NCBI GenBank assembly: GCA_017446225.1 | Contig: JAFSRH010000024.1 | Coordinates: 1 to 49,647 of the forward strand | DNA from: Oscillibacter sp. | Lineage (GTDB): Bacteria > Bacillota > Clostridia > Oscillospirales > Oscillospiraceae | Length of the DNA: 49,647 nt | Direction of reading: 5' to 3' | Part shown: piece by piece, positions 21,924 to 32,339 of the stretch | Position numbering within the stretch: position 1 is the stretch's first letter | How the letters are laid out: each line of letters begins with the position of its first letter | Notes under the pieces: model-generated | Databases searched by the model: none | What the model was told of the DNA's origin: nothing | The model's input: only the letters and a program-made list of their open reading frames with translations | Made by a program: the position numbers and the translations under genes

Positions 21924-23876
21924 ATGGCATTGGATTACGTGTCCACATCCAAGAAAATTGTGGACGCGGTTGGCGGCGCGGGCAATATCGCAAGCGCCAC
22001 CAACTGCATGACCCGCCTTCGTCTCGTCCTGAATGATGAGGGCAAAGCCAATGATGACGCCGTAAAAGCGATTAAGGGCGTCAAAAGCGTCATCAAGCAA
22101 GGCGGACAGTATCAGGTGGTCATTGGCAACGAGGTCTCGAACCTCATGAAGGAGTTCAACAAACTGGGCAACTTCTCTGAGGACGCCGCGCCAGCCGCCG
22201 GAAAAAAACCCGAAGGAAACCCCGTACAACTCCTGTTCGGCTTTGTGGCGGGCTGTCTGACGCCTCTGCTCCCGGCCATGCTCGGTACCGGTATGGTCAA
22301 GGTCCTGCTGACGCTCCTGACGACCCTAAACGTCATGAGCGCCACCGGCCCGACTTATACCATCCTGTTTTCTATGGCCGACTCCTTCTTTTACTTCCTG
22401 CCCGTCATGCTCGGCTGGAGTATCGCGAAGAAAACCGGCCACTCCGTACCGCTGTACATGGTGATCGGCGCTCTGCTGGTCTATCCCGATTTTATTACCC
22501 TGCTGGGCGGCGCGGCGGAAGGCGCTCCGTACGGAACGTTCCTCGGCCAGAATTGTACGTATCTGTTCGGCTTCCTGCCGGTCATTGGCGCGTCCTACTC
22601 CTCCTCCGTGCTCCCCATGCTTCTTATGACGCCGGTTATGGCATGGGCGGAGGATTTCGCCGACCGCGTGTCGCCGAACGTCCTGAAAGCGTTCCTGAAA
22701 CCGATGATTTTCCTGCTCATCTGCACGCCGGTCGTCACTGTGGCGCTCGGCCCGCTCGGAAGCGTCCTCGGACAGCTCCTCTCCGCGCTGACCACGCTCC
22801 TGTACGGCACGGTGCCTTGGCTGACAGTGGGCCTCCTCTCCGCGGCCATGCCGTTTATCGTCATGACCGGTATGCACTACGCCCTCATCCCCCTGTTCAC
22901 GAACAATATCGCCACGCTGGGCTATGACGTGGTCGTACTCGTCACGATGTTCTGCTCCAATCTCTGTCAGGGCGGCGCGTCTCTGGGCGTGGCGGTCAAG
23001 ACCAAGGACGTGGAGACAAAGTCCGAAGGCATTGCGTGTGGAATCTCCGCCATTGTCGCGGGCGTCACGGAACCGGCGATGTACGGCATCAATATGCGGT
23101 TCATGAAGCCCATGATCGCGGCGGTCGCGGGCGCGGGCGCGTCCGGACTGCTGGCCGGTATTACGGGGGTCAAGGGTTACACGATGGGCGGATCTCCGTC
23201 CATTATGTCCCTGATTACCTTTATCGGCGGCAATGACGCCCTCGGCCCCTTCCACAGTGTGATTTGGGGCGCGGTATGCGCCGCTGTGGGCCTCGCGGTT
23301 TCGTTCGGCCTGACGCTGGTCCTCTTTAAAGACGAAACCCCCGCCGCCGAAGTCAACGCGGACGGAATCGCCGCCGCGAACGCCGCAATGGCCGGGGAGG
23401 AACACGTCAAGAAAGTCAGCGCGGCCCCGCTGGAAATCGACTCCCCCATGACCGGGACGCTGGTTCCTATGAAAGACGTACCCGATGAAGTGTTTGCTTC
23501 CGGCGCGCTGGGCGAAGGCATTGCCATTCTGCCCACGGACGGCAAAGTAGTCGCGCCGTGTGACGGCGTGGTTGCGCAGATGATGGATACCCGCCACGCG
23601 ATCGGCATGGTCGCCGACAATGGCGTGGAAATCCTGATTCATGTCGGCCTTGACACGGTGGAACTCCACGGCGCGCCGTTTACGTACCATGTCAAGGCGG
23701 ATCAGGAAGTGAAGAAGGGCGACCTGCTCCTGACCGCCGACCTTGACGCCGTGACCAAGGCCGGAAAGAAGCTCTATACGCCGGTGATTGTCACCAACTC
23801 CGATGACTACACGGACATTACGCCCGTGGAGGGAACGGAAATCAAGGCCGGCGAAAAACTCATGACCGTGAAGTAA
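21924..23876 (+). CDS. PTS beta-glucoside-type EIIBCA permease
   Basis: This 650-residue protein follows a GGGAGG box. The EIIB domain (1-90) has the phospho-cysteine in SATNCMTRLRLVL (Cys28). The EIIC domain (about 105-465) is strongly hydrophobic and includes ITEPAMYG-like GVTEPAMYGINMRFMKP. The EIIA domain of the Glc/Crr family (about 505-650) has SPMTGTLVPM and the phospho-histidine in VEILIHVGLDTVEL (His573). It imports and phosphorylates a beta-glucoside such as cellobiose, arbutin or salicin, using phosphate from HPr. It pairs with the GH1 gene downstream. No BglG/LicT-type regulator lies within the window. Confidence 0.94.
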   Translation: MALDYVSTSKKIVDAVGGAGNIASATNCMTRLRLVLNDEGKANDDAVKAIKGVKSVIKQGGQYQVVIGNEVSNLMKEFNKLGNFSEDAAPAAGKKPEGNPVQLLFGFVAGCLTPLLPAMLGTGMVKVLLTLLTTLNVMSATGPTYTILFSMADSFFYFLPVMLGWSIAKKTGHSVPLYMVIGALLVYPDFITLLGGAAEGAPYGTFLGQNCTYLFGFLPVIGASYSSSVLPMLLMTPVMAWAEDFADRVSPNVLKAFLKPMIFLLICTPVVTVALGPLGSVLGQLLSALTTLLYGTVPWLTVGLLSAAMPFIVMTGMHYALIPLFTNNIATLGYDVVVLVTMFCSNLCQGGASLGVAVKTKDVETKSEGIACGISAIVAGVTEPAMYGINMRFMKPMIAAVAGAGASGLLAGITGVKGYTMGGSPSIMSLITFIGGNDALGPFHSVIWGAVCAAVGLAVSFGLTLVLFKDETPAAEVNADGIAAANAAMAGEEHVKKVSAAPLEIDSPMTGTLVPMKDVPDEVFASGALGEGIAILPTDGKVVAPCDGVVAQMMDTRHAIGMVADNGVEILIHVGLDTVELHGAPFTYHVKADQEVKKGDLLLTADLDAVTKAGKKLYTPVIVTNSDDYTDITPVEGTEIKAGEKLMTVK

Positions 23877-23884
23877 GCACGAAC

Positions 23885-23915
23885 CATCCCCCGCTGTCCC
23901 GTACGGCGGGGGATG
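23885..23915 (+). other. Intercistronic hairpin between the PTS and GH1 genes
   Basis: CATCCCCCGC (23885-23894) pairs perfectly with GCGGGGGATG (23906-23915), with an 11-base loop and no U-tract. It probably stabilises or processes the mRNA and sets the PTS:enzyme ratio. Confidence 0.75.
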
Positions 23916-23916
23916 A

Positions 23917-25377
<1,461 letters not shown>

Positions 25378-25389
25378 ACGCAAATACAA

Positions 25390-25433
25390 ACCGCGTATCG
25401 TTCCCGTACGGGACCGGGTACGCGGTCTTTTTT
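25390..25433 (+). terminator. Terminator of the PTS/GH1 operon
   Basis: ACCGCGTA (25390-25397) pairs with TACGCGGT (25419-25426), with an inner TCCCGTACGGGA palindrome, followed by CTTTTTTC. Confidence 0.88.
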
Positions 25434-25531
25434 CTTGCGCGGCGGTATAAAACCGGCTCCAAAAGGGAAACCTTTCCATAATTTCAGCGGAACGGACACT
25501 CCCCCGTTCCGTCACAGAAGGAGGCTTCCCC

Positions 25532-26155
25532 ATGGACAAGACCTTTTTTCAGGAGAGCCAGACCCTGCAAAATCTCATGTTGGCCTTTGCCGGAGAGAGT
25601 CAGGCCCGCAACCGTTACACGTTCGCCGCCGCGCTGTGCGGAAAGCAGAACTTCCACGTGCTGGACGCCGTGTTTACCTTCACGGCCAATCAGGAGAAGG
25701 AACACGCGCAAATTTTTTACAACCATATGAAAGCCGTTTCCGGCCGACAGGTTCATATCAGCGGCGACTATCCCGTGAATTTGAGCCATGACGCGCTGGA
25801 CCTTCTCCGTATGGCGCGCGACAGCGAGTTTGAGGAATCGGGCGCCCTCTACCCGTCCTTCGGCGATACGGCCCGACAGGAGGGCTTTCCGGAAATCGCC
25901 GATTCCTTTGAGCGGATCGCGCGGATTGAGCAATCCCACGGAAACCGGTTCGCCCGGTACATGGACCTGTTAGGCGGCGGCGGGCTGTACGTCTCCGACA
26001 CGGAACAGGGGTGGCTCTGTCTGAACTGCGGGCATATTCATCAGGGAACGGAAGCGCCGAAAAGCTGTCCGGTATGCGGACACCCGCAGGGATTCTTTCT
26101 CCGGCTGGAGGCCGCTCCCTACGGCGGTCCCGGCGTACTGTTCCCCATGCAGTAA
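25532..26155 (+). CDS. rbr: Rubrerythrin
   Basis: This 207-residue protein begins after GAAGGAGG. The N-terminal ferritin-like diiron domain has AFAGESQARNRYTFAAAL, NQEKEHAQIF, EFEESGALYPSF and ARIEQSHGNRF, supplying the glutamate and histidine ligands. The C-terminal rubredoxin-like domain has CLNCGHIHQGTEAPKSCPVC, followed by a 25-residue extension. Rubrerythrin reduces hydrogen peroxide in anaerobes, taking electrons from rubredoxin or NADH. I saw no PerR box; a GGAACGG...CCGTTCC stem lies just upstream of the SD. The C-terminal extension (LRLEAAPYGGPGVLFPMQ) is unusual. Confidence 0.95.
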   Translation: MDKTFFQESQTLQNLMLAFAGESQARNRYTFAAALCGKQNFHVLDAVFTFTANQEKEHAQIFYNHMKAVSGRQVHISGDYPVNLSHDALDLLRMARDSEFEESGALYPSFGDTARQEGFPEIADSFERIARIEQSHGNRFARYMDLLGGGGLYVSDTEQGWLCLNCGHIHQGTEAPKSCPVCGHPQGFFLRLEAAPYGGPGVLFPMQ

Positions 26156-26227
26156 AGGCGCGTCCCGTGCGCGCACACCGCCCCCGCCCTCCGCGCATAG
26201 GATGGGAAAGCGAAGGAGGGATACACC

Positions 26228-26668
26228 ATGAGTTTTTCCGACCGTGAATTATTGGCGCGTCTGATACAGTGCGAGGCGGGCGGAGAGGGAGAAAACGGCA
26301 TGAAAGCGGTAGCCGGGGTCGTGATGAACCGCGTCCACGCCAGAGGGGGCGAGTACGCGCGTACGGGACGGGGCAGCATTCGGAACATCATTTTTCAGCC
26401 CTATCAGTTCGTGTGCGCCAGTGAGATGGAGGGCGGCGTCTACAACCCGCAGAACATCTATAACATGAGACCGGAACAGATTCACTATGACATTGCCGAC
26501 TGGGCCATTGCCGGGAACCGTCTGGCCGATGTTGCCGAGTCCATGTGGTTCTACAACCCCTATGGCCCGACATGCCGGTCCTTTTTCCCGTCAGAGGTGG
26601 GCTACTGGCAGACGCGCATAGGGGACCACTGCTTTTACAATCCTACCAACGCATATTATCGGACCTGA
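26228..26668 (+). CDS. cwlJ: CwlJ-type spore cortex-lytic hydrolase
   Basis: This 146-residue protein starts after GAAGGAGG. It consists only of the SleB/CwlJ catalytic domain and has no signal peptide, which matches CwlJ (about 142 residues) rather than secreted SleB. The catalytic glutamate lies in RLIQCEAGGEGENGMKAVAG (Glu16), with VVMNRV, IIFQPYQF and MWFYNPYGPTCRSFFPSEVG following. CwlJ is made in the mother cell, held in the coat, and hydrolyses cortex peptidoglycan containing muramic-delta-lactam during germination. The next gene encodes a GerQ-like protein, the known CwlJ localisation factor, and the same pair occurs in Bacillus. Confidence 0.88.
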   Translation: MSFSDRELLARLIQCEAGGEGENGMKAVAGVVMNRVHARGGEYARTGRGSIRNIIFQPYQFVCASEMEGGVYNPQNIYNMRPEQIHYDIADWAIAGNRLADVAESMWFYNPYGPTCRSFFPSEVGYWQTRIGDHCFYNPTNAYYRT

Positions 26669-26694
26669 AATGAAGGAGAAAAGAGGCGCTTACT

Positions 26695-27273
26695 ATGAAA
26701 AACCATTCCGCTACTTATGGACAGACGCATAATATGGACTGGAGTTCGGAAGTGAAAGCCGCGCCGGGGAACGGCCGCGCGCCGTCCAGTACCGGGCTGG
26801 GCGGCATGGAACAGGACAGCCCCGACACGTGGCGCACGGACAGAAACGCCGTTTCCGTCTTAGACGCCGCGAACGAAACCTCAATGCCGTCCGGCCCGCA
26901 GACGCTCAGCGAAGCGGAAATGAATCAACTGTGGCCGAATATCGAAAACAATCTGCCAAATGACATGATAGAGTCTCCCACGACCATGGAAGAGGTTTAC
27001 CGGGGGTCTATGAAATCATTGTTGTTGCGGAACGTGGGAAACTACGTGGTAGCCACGTTTCTAATCGGCACACAGACCACGGTTTCGTGGGAAGGGATTC
27101 TGTACGATGTGGGAAACGACTATCTCGCGATCTATCAGTCCGGCCGGGACCAATATATTGTCAGCGACCTGTATTCCCTCAAGTACGTGGAGTTCTACGA
27201 CACGCGCCGCCGGGAGTTGTGCGACTCCCTCCTGACGGAACAGCGCCCAAGCGGCAATTCCCAGCGGCCGTGA
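26695..27273 (+). CDS. gerQ: GerQ-like spore coat protein
   Basis: This 192-residue protein lies 26 bases after cwlJ. The N-terminal 90 residues are low in complexity (Ser, Gly, Pro, Asn). The C-terminal domain at about 100-172 (SLLLRNVGNYVVATFLIGTQ, then WEGILYDVGNDYLAIYQSGR and SLKYVEFYD) matches the small beta domain of Bacillus GerQ. GerQ anchors CwlJ in the coat and becomes transglutaminase cross-linked. The N-terminus here lacks the lysine cluster of the Bacillus protein. The SD is AAGGAG or, nearer, GAGG. The stop is only 2 bases from the convergent lipoprotein gene's stop. Confidence 0.8.
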   Translation: MKNHSATYGQTHNMDWSSEVKAAPGNGRAPSSTGLGGMEQDSPDTWRTDRNAVSVLDAANETSMPSGPQTLSEAEMNQLWPNIENNLPNDMIESPTTMEEVYRGSMKSLLLRNVGNYVVATFLIGTQTTVSWEGILYDVGNDYLAIYQSGRDQYIVSDLYSLKYVEFYDTRRRELCDSLLTEQRPSGNSQRP

Positions 27274-27275
27274 CA

Positions 27276-29939
27276 TTACGAAAGTTCGTCCAGTGACGTG
27301 ACAAGTCCGTCCCTGTCAATCGTGACCCGGAACGTTTTCATAGGATATTCCGGGTCGCCGCAGTCCTCGAACGCGCCGAACAGGTCCGGGGACGAGAGCG
27401 GACAGGCCACGCAGGGCGCGTGCGGCTTCACGCAGAAAAGCGTCACGAGTTCGTCCCACTCGTATTCTTGCGCCTCCCGGAGCCAGATCACATTTCTGTC
27501 CCTTTCGACTTTGGCGACTTTCGCCGTGAGTGTGACGTTCCGCAGGGGCGCGACAGGCTCCGCCGCCCCGTGGTAACTGTGCAGGACCACATCAGACAGA
27601 AATTCCGACTGGTGCGGAAGGAGGATATCCAGCGCGGCGTCCCCGTTGTTCATCTGACGGAGGCGCAGAATACTTTCTCCATCCGTCCGGAAGCGTTCTA
27701 TGTGGTAGTCCCCGACACCGCCTTCCATGCCTTGCAGGGCGGCGATCGTGTCGGCGTCCTCGGCGGCGAGGCACAGTAAATCCGCCGGTTCCCATTCCTC
27801 GGTGTACAGATGTTCCAGACTGCTTGTCAACGTGCGGTACTTGTCGCCAACGTTCACCCCTACAATATCGTCCATAAAGTCGACTTTCGCGGCGTGTTGG
27901 CCGCTTTCCGGGTCACGGTAGAGCCAAGAGCCGGTAAAGGGATTTTCCTGTTCGGGATAGCCCGCCAGAATCTTTTGCGCGTAACGCCCGTTTACGGGTT
28001 CTTCGTGCAGGTAGTTATCCTCTCCGAACACATACGCGCCGTAAGCGCCGTTGCGCGTGACAGATACCCGTATTTCGCCGTGCCACGGCAGGGAGGCGTA
28101 CAGTCCGACACTCTCCCCGCGGTTCATCACGCGCCGGAACAGTACCGAACCCGGCACGAACTCCCCGCCGATCATGGAAATTTCTTCCGTTTCGTTCATG
28201 TCGTCCGGGGTACGCTCAATGAACAGCGTTACGCCGTCCTTCAGCGCGGTCAGGCGCGCCCAGTACCACGGCGTGTCCTCATCGGACGGGCGGGGCGTAA
28301 GACTGATGTTTTCCACGGCGTCCGACAGTTCCACTTCCGGGACGCCGACATCAATCGTCAAAAGCGCGTCCGGGGATTTCGTTGTGAGAAAAACCGCCTC
28401 CCCGTCCCGGTTCAGTCGCAGACACAGGAACTGTCCTTCGGTATCGGGCAATGTCCAGCCGCTGTAATCGGGCGCGCCCGTTGGCTCCACGTAGACCGCT
28501 TCCGAAAGAATCGCGTCTTTGTCGTCCCACTCGGCATTGGCGGCGACCGGAATCATAAACGCGTATTCCGTTTCGGACCTCCACACATCTTCCTCAAACG
28601 TGTTCTGCTGTAGCAGGAGCGTTTCCGCGCCTTCCAAAAACCACGCGTTTCCCTGTAGGACGGTATCACAGTCCGCGCTGGCCAGTTCGGTTTGTTCGCC
28701 GTCCGCGGAGACCGCCACATAGGCCATGTTCAACAGCCGGTAGGCGCTTCTCCAGCCGATATCGTCCAGCGGGGAGGCGTACGCGCTGGCAAGCGTCACG
28801 TAGATGGTATCGCCCACGTATTCCATTGTTTGGGCGATTTGCCGATAGCCGGAACCGTCCAAACGTTCCTCCAAGAACTGCGGAACGAACGTCCGCCACG
28901 CTCCGTCATGGTAGACTTTCAAGTCCCCGTTGTCGTCCGCCTTCCAGCCGATTTGAACCTCTCCGGACAGTCGCGGAACACAGACAATGTCCCCGCCCTC
29001 GCTGACGGTCAGTTTCGGCGGAGATTCGGGTCCTTCCTCCGCGTCCGTGTCCAATTCCGCGGTATCCAAAACGGACAGACTGTTTTCCGCGCCGGGGGTT
29101 GCCGTCACAACGGTAACATCATTGAGGAAATGTCCGGTCCCGGCGTAGTAGCCAACGACAAGGCCGATTTGCGCGCCAGTCGATAGAAACTGTTCCGCTT
29201 CCGCGCCGTACGTATATTCGACTTGAGGCAGGGTCCCCAGACGAATCGGCGTGCCGCCATCGGGCGTCAACTGCCAGAGGCCGCAAGTGACCCCGCCGCC
29301 ATCGGCGGCTTCGCTCCTGTCCTCGTCACGCAACAGAAACAGGCCGTCATCGGAAAGTCCCGCGTACAGGTACCCCGTTTCGGACTGGTAGCTTCCGACT
29401 TCCTTGCCGTCACGGTAGAAGTAGAAGGACGTGGTAGCGCCTTCGTACTGTTGAATGGCCAGAAGGCCGCTGTCCGTGATATCCAACAGCGTCCCCTTGC
29501 GGACGGTCTCGCAGGTCCCGCCGTCCGGACTGTACCGGACTACATAGTCATCGCGGTTGATACGCTCTTGCAGATAGAAAGCGTTGTCCGCGACATACAA
29601 GCCGCCGTAACCGGTATCTTTGAACGCGGTTTTGACCGCTCCGGTTTTCAGGTCACGGAACACAATTTCGGATTCGTCCCCCGTGACCCAGCCATTGACG
29701 AACTCGCCGAACATGGCCAGCGTGTCCAACGCGTCCGGGCCGTACTTGCGGAAATAGACCCGCTCCCCAACGCGGACATACGCTCCGCCGTTGTTCTCCA
29801 CGTCCGACATATCCGCCGGGGCTTGCGTCAGGCTGTCCACGAGTTCCGACACCTTGCCTTTGTCCGCGTTGCCGGACATCGCGCAGGCCGACAGCAACAA
29901 AACCGCCACAAGTGTAAATATGGCGCATATCTTTTTCAT
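27276..29939 (-). CDS. Large secreted lipoprotein of unknown function
   Basis: The start is ATG 29939 (MKKICAIFTLVAVLLLSACA), preceded by GGAGG. The lipobox LSAC gives Cys19 as the predicted lipidated residue after signal peptidase II cleavage. The mature protein has about 868 residues. It is rich in short beta strands with recurring G-x-x-Y/F motifs (GGLYVADNAFYL, DDGLFLLRDED, GDTIYVTLASAY), suggesting one or two beta-propellers on the outer face of the membrane. A KVERDRNVIWLREAQEYEWD segment and a CVKPHAPCVACPL cluster occur near the C-terminus. I do not recognise a family. It follows the antiporter gene on the same strand after 165 bases. Confidence 0.8.
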   Translation of the reverse strand: MKKICAIFTLVAVLLLSACAMSGNADKGKVSELVDSLTQAPADMSDVENNGGAYVRVGERVYFRKYGPDALDTLAMFGEFVNGWVTGDESEIVFRDLKTGAVKTAFKDTGYGGLYVADNAFYLQERINRDDYVVRYSPDGGTCETVRKGTLLDITDSGLLAIQQYEGATTSFYFYRDGKEVGSYQSETGYLYAGLSDDGLFLLRDEDRSEAADGGGVTCGLWQLTPDGGTPIRLGTLPQVEYTYGAEAEQFLSTGAQIGLVVGYYAGTGHFLNDVTVVTATPGAENSLSVLDTAELDTDAEEGPESPPKLTVSEGGDIVCVPRLSGEVQIGWKADDNGDLKVYHDGAWRTFVPQFLEERLDGSGYRQIAQTMEYVGDTIYVTLASAYASPLDDIGWRSAYRLLNMAYVAVSADGEQTELASADCDTVLQGNAWFLEGAETLLLQQNTFEEDVWRSETEYAFMIPVAANAEWDDKDAILSEAVYVEPTGAPDYSGWTLPDTEGQFLCLRLNRDGEAVFLTTKSPDALLTIDVGVPEVELSDAVENISLTPRPSDEDTPWYWARLTALKDGVTLFIERTPDDMNETEEISMIGGEFVPGSVLFRRVMNRGESVGLYASLPWHGEIRVSVTRNGAYGAYVFGEDNYLHEEPVNGRYAQKILAGYPEQENPFTGSWLYRDPESGQHAAKVDFMDDIVGVNVGDKYRTLTSSLEHLYTEEWEPADLLCLAAEDADTIAALQGMEGGVGDYHIERFRTDGESILRLRQMNNGDAALDILLPHQSEFLSDVVLHSYHGAAEPVAPLRNVTLTAKVAKVERDRNVIWLREAQEYEWDELVTLFCVKPHAPCVACPLSSPDLFGAFEDCGDPEYPMKTFRVTIDRDGLVTSLDELS

Positions 29940-30104
29940 CAAAACACGTCCCTCCTCACAGGGTACCATCACCGGAAGGGGCGCCGAAACCTTGCCGTTT
30001 CGTTGAGAGTTCCCCATCAGCGTTGCGGTACCATGGGAAGGGACGCATGACGTTTTATGACAGGTTCTGACAGAATTCGCAACCCGTCCGGTGATGATGT
30101 TTTT

Positions 30105-32102
30105 TTATTGCGGCTTTACAAGCTCCACTTTCTCGGACGCTTCCGTATCGGAAGCCGGTTCGGGTTCGGCGCCGTCCTCCCCGGGAGCCGTTTCCAATAT
30201 CGCGGTCTCATCGGTTTCAGGGGCGGCGGAATCCGGCGTAAAGGCTTCTTCTACGGGCGAGTCGTCCACGTCCGCCGGGATTGGAAGGTCCGGTTCCGTA
30301 TTGGGTTCGGGCGTCCATACCGGGGCCGGCGTTTCCGGCGCGGGCATGTCCACGGGTTCGGATTCGACTATCGGGGAATACTCCGCTTCCGCGCGTTTGC
30401 TTTCTTCCTCGGCGCGCAGAGCGGCCGCGCGTAAGGCGTTGTCCTCGTCCTGTTTGCGTTCGATCCGCTCAATGAAGAATACCACGATTCGCAGAATCAG
30501 CAGGACAGCCATCAGCGCAATGGCACTGATTCCCCATGTCAGGTACAGGTCTTGGAAGAATCCCGCGACCACGTACCCCACGAAACTGACGGCCGCCACC
30601 GTCAGGGCGTACGGAAGCTGTGTGGAAACATGGTCCACGTGTTCGACTTGCGCTCCGGCGGAGGCCATAATCGTGGTATCGGAGATGGGGGAGCAGTGGT
30701 CGCCGCACACGGCCCCCGCCAGACACGCGGAGATTCCGATAATCAGCAACGGACTGCTTGTCGGGAAAATCGCGGTGACAATCGGGATCAGGATTCCAAA
30801 CGTCCCCCACGATGTGCCGGACGCGAACGCCAGTACGCAGGCCACAAGGAAAATCACGGCGGGTAGCATACTGTAAAGGTGGTCGGCCGCGCCGGTCATG
30901 GCCGTGCGTACGAACTCCGCCGCGCCGAGCTTGTCATTGGTCATGGTTTTCAGGCTGACGGCGAGCGTCAGGATGATAATGGGCGAACCCATGGCGTTAA
31001 AGCCCTTCGGCACACAGTCCATCGCCTCCTGAAAGGTCAGGCACCCGCGGAAAACAATGTAGGCGACAACCAGAATTAAAGCGATAATACTGCCCCACGG
31101 AAGCCCTATAAACGCGTCCGTATTGCTGAGCGCGCCAATGATATTCCACTTGTTGTCCGTGCCGCCCCACCAGTCAACGCCAAAGAAGCCGCCTACGTAC
31201 AGCATACCGAGCGTACAAGTGACAATCAGGAGCAGAACCGGCAGGAGCAGGTCAATTACGCGCCCCTTGTGATTTTCTTCGGTCTCAAGGGAACCCGGCA
31301 GGCCGCTCAATTCGCCCTTCCGGATGGCCAGCTTCTCAAAGCGGCGCATGGGTCCATAGTCGAACCCCAGCAGGACCAGCAGAATGATAAACAGGAACGT
31401 CAGCAGGGAGTAGAGGTTGTAAGGAATGGCGCGTATAAAGAGTTCCAGTCCGCTGATACCGGTATCGAGTTGTTCGGCGGTGCCGGATACCGCGGCCGCC
31501 CACGAGGAGACCGGCGCAATCATGCACACGGGCGCGGCGGTGGCGTCAATCAGATAAGCCAGTTTCGGCCGGCTGATACGCTGCCGGTCGGTGACGGGCC
31601 GCATGACGGAGCCAACGGTCAGACAGTTGAAATAGTCGTCAATGAAAATCAGGATGCCCAGCAGGAAGGTGGCAAGCTGTACGCCCACGCGGGAGTGGAT
31701 ATTCTTTTCGGCCCAGCGTCCGAACGCGGCGGAGCCTCCGGCGGCGTTCATCAGCGCCACGACAATGCCCAGAAGTACGAGGAAGATAAAGATTCCGGCG
31801 TTGCTCTTCACGGACTCCATAAGCCCGTCTTCGATAATCGTATTCAGCGTTCTGACGGGATGGAAATCACAGGCGAGGAAGGCCCCCACGGTCACCCCGA
31901 TAAAGAGGGAGCCGTAGGCCTCTTTGGTAATCAGCGCCAGAAAGATGGCAATGAACGGCGGAACAAGCGCCCACCACGTACCGTACAACGCCGCGTTTGC
32001 GGCCGCTTCCTCCCCCTCCGCGAACGCGGGGACCGTAAGAAGGCCGCAAAGTAACAACATCATAGGCAGGAACGCCATGAGCCGCCGCGATACTTGTTTC
32101 AT
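30105..32102 (-). CDS. NhaC-family Na+/H+ antiporter with long acidic C-terminal tail
   Basis: This 665-residue protein follows an AAAGGAG box. The N-terminal segment (MAFLPMMLLLCGLLTVPAFA) looks like a cleavable signal or first helix. Membrane segments cover about 40-540 and include the family marks ILIFIDDYFNCLTVGSVMRP and CGDHCSPISDTTIMASAGAQ, plus ASGTSWGTFGILIPI. It exports Na+ in exchange for protons, or exchanges organic acids in some NhaC relatives. The last 120 residues (from about 545) are hydrophilic, Glu- and Pro-rich and apparently disordered, which is unusual. The gene has its own promoter and a long leader with a terminator ahead of the SD. Confidence 0.9.
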   Translation of the reverse strand: MKQVSRRLMAFLPMMLLLCGLLTVPAFAEGEEAAANAALYGTWWALVPPFIAIFLALITKEAYGSLFIGVTVGAFLACDFHPVRTLNTIIEDGLMESVKSNAGIFIFLVLLGIVVALMNAAGGSAAFGRWAEKNIHSRVGVQLATFLLGILIFIDDYFNCLTVGSVMRPVTDRQRISRPKLAYLIDATAAPVCMIAPVSSWAAAVSGTAEQLDTGISGLELFIRAIPYNLYSLLTFLFIILLVLLGFDYGPMRRFEKLAIRKGELSGLPGSLETEENHKGRVIDLLLPVLLLIVTCTLGMLYVGGFFGVDWWGGTDNKWNIIGALSNTDAFIGLPWGSIIALILVVAYIVFRGCLTFQEAMDCVPKGFNAMGSPIIILTLAVSLKTMTNDKLGAAEFVRTAMTGAADHLYSMLPAVIFLVACVLAFASGTSWGTFGILIPIVTAIFPTSSPLLIIGISACLAGAVCGDHCSPISDTTIMASAGAQVEHVDHVSTQLPYALTVAAVSFVGYVVAGFFQDLYLTWGISAIALMAVLLILRIVVFFIERIERKQDEDNALRAAALRAEEESKRAEAEYSPIVESEPVDMPAPETPAPVWTPEPNTEPDLPIPADVDDSPVEEAFTPDSAAPETDETAILETAPGEDGAEPEPASDTEASEKVELVKPQ

Positions 32103-32333
32103 GTCTCCTCACTCCTTTGATAAGCAACAAAAATGAAGTCATGACAGGACATGACTTCATAAATTTGGCGCGCTTTTCTCCCGTGGAAGCGCCTCTATGA
32201 AGCCATGACAGCGCTCCGCGCTTACGTAATGCGTGAGTGTGCCACGCGCTGAACAACTATCTTCCGGCGGGAGCCTGTATCCCGAACGGTTCCGCTCCGC
32301 AAAGGAACGGAACCGCCGCGCCTTTATCATGCT
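32103..32333 (-). promoter_or_regulatory. Structured 5' leader of the antiporter gene (riboswitch- or attenuator-like)
   Basis: About 230 bases separate the predicted transcription start from the ATG at 32102. A strong early hairpin pairs CGGTTCCGTTCC with GGAGCGGAACCG (32315-32304 and 32298-32287). Near the 3' end, CATGGCTTCAT (32207-32197) is nearly identical to the 3' arm of the terminator. It could therefore pair with the terminator's 5' arm ATGAAGTCATG (10 of 11 plus one G-U) as an antiterminator. This competing-stem design is typical of transcriptional riboswitches. I could not match a known class. Na+ or pH sensing would fit the gene. Confidence 0.65.
32129..32160 (-). terminator. Intrinsic terminator inside the antiporter leader
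   Basis: On the minus strand ATGAAGTCATG (32160-32150) pairs perfectly with CATGACTTCAT (32143-32133), an 11-bp stem with a 6-base loop, followed at once by TTTTT (32133-32129). It lies between the promoter and the SD of the antiporter gene, so it must be conditional. Confidence 0.85.
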
Positions 32334-32339
32334 CCGTAC

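Noticed and set aside
29940-30104. Separate promoter for the lipoprotein gene (TTGCGA-17-CATAAA on minus)
   Set aside because: The -10 match is poor; the gap also has scattered CATCACCGG/CCGGTGATG repeats 120 bases apart, but nothing I can assign.
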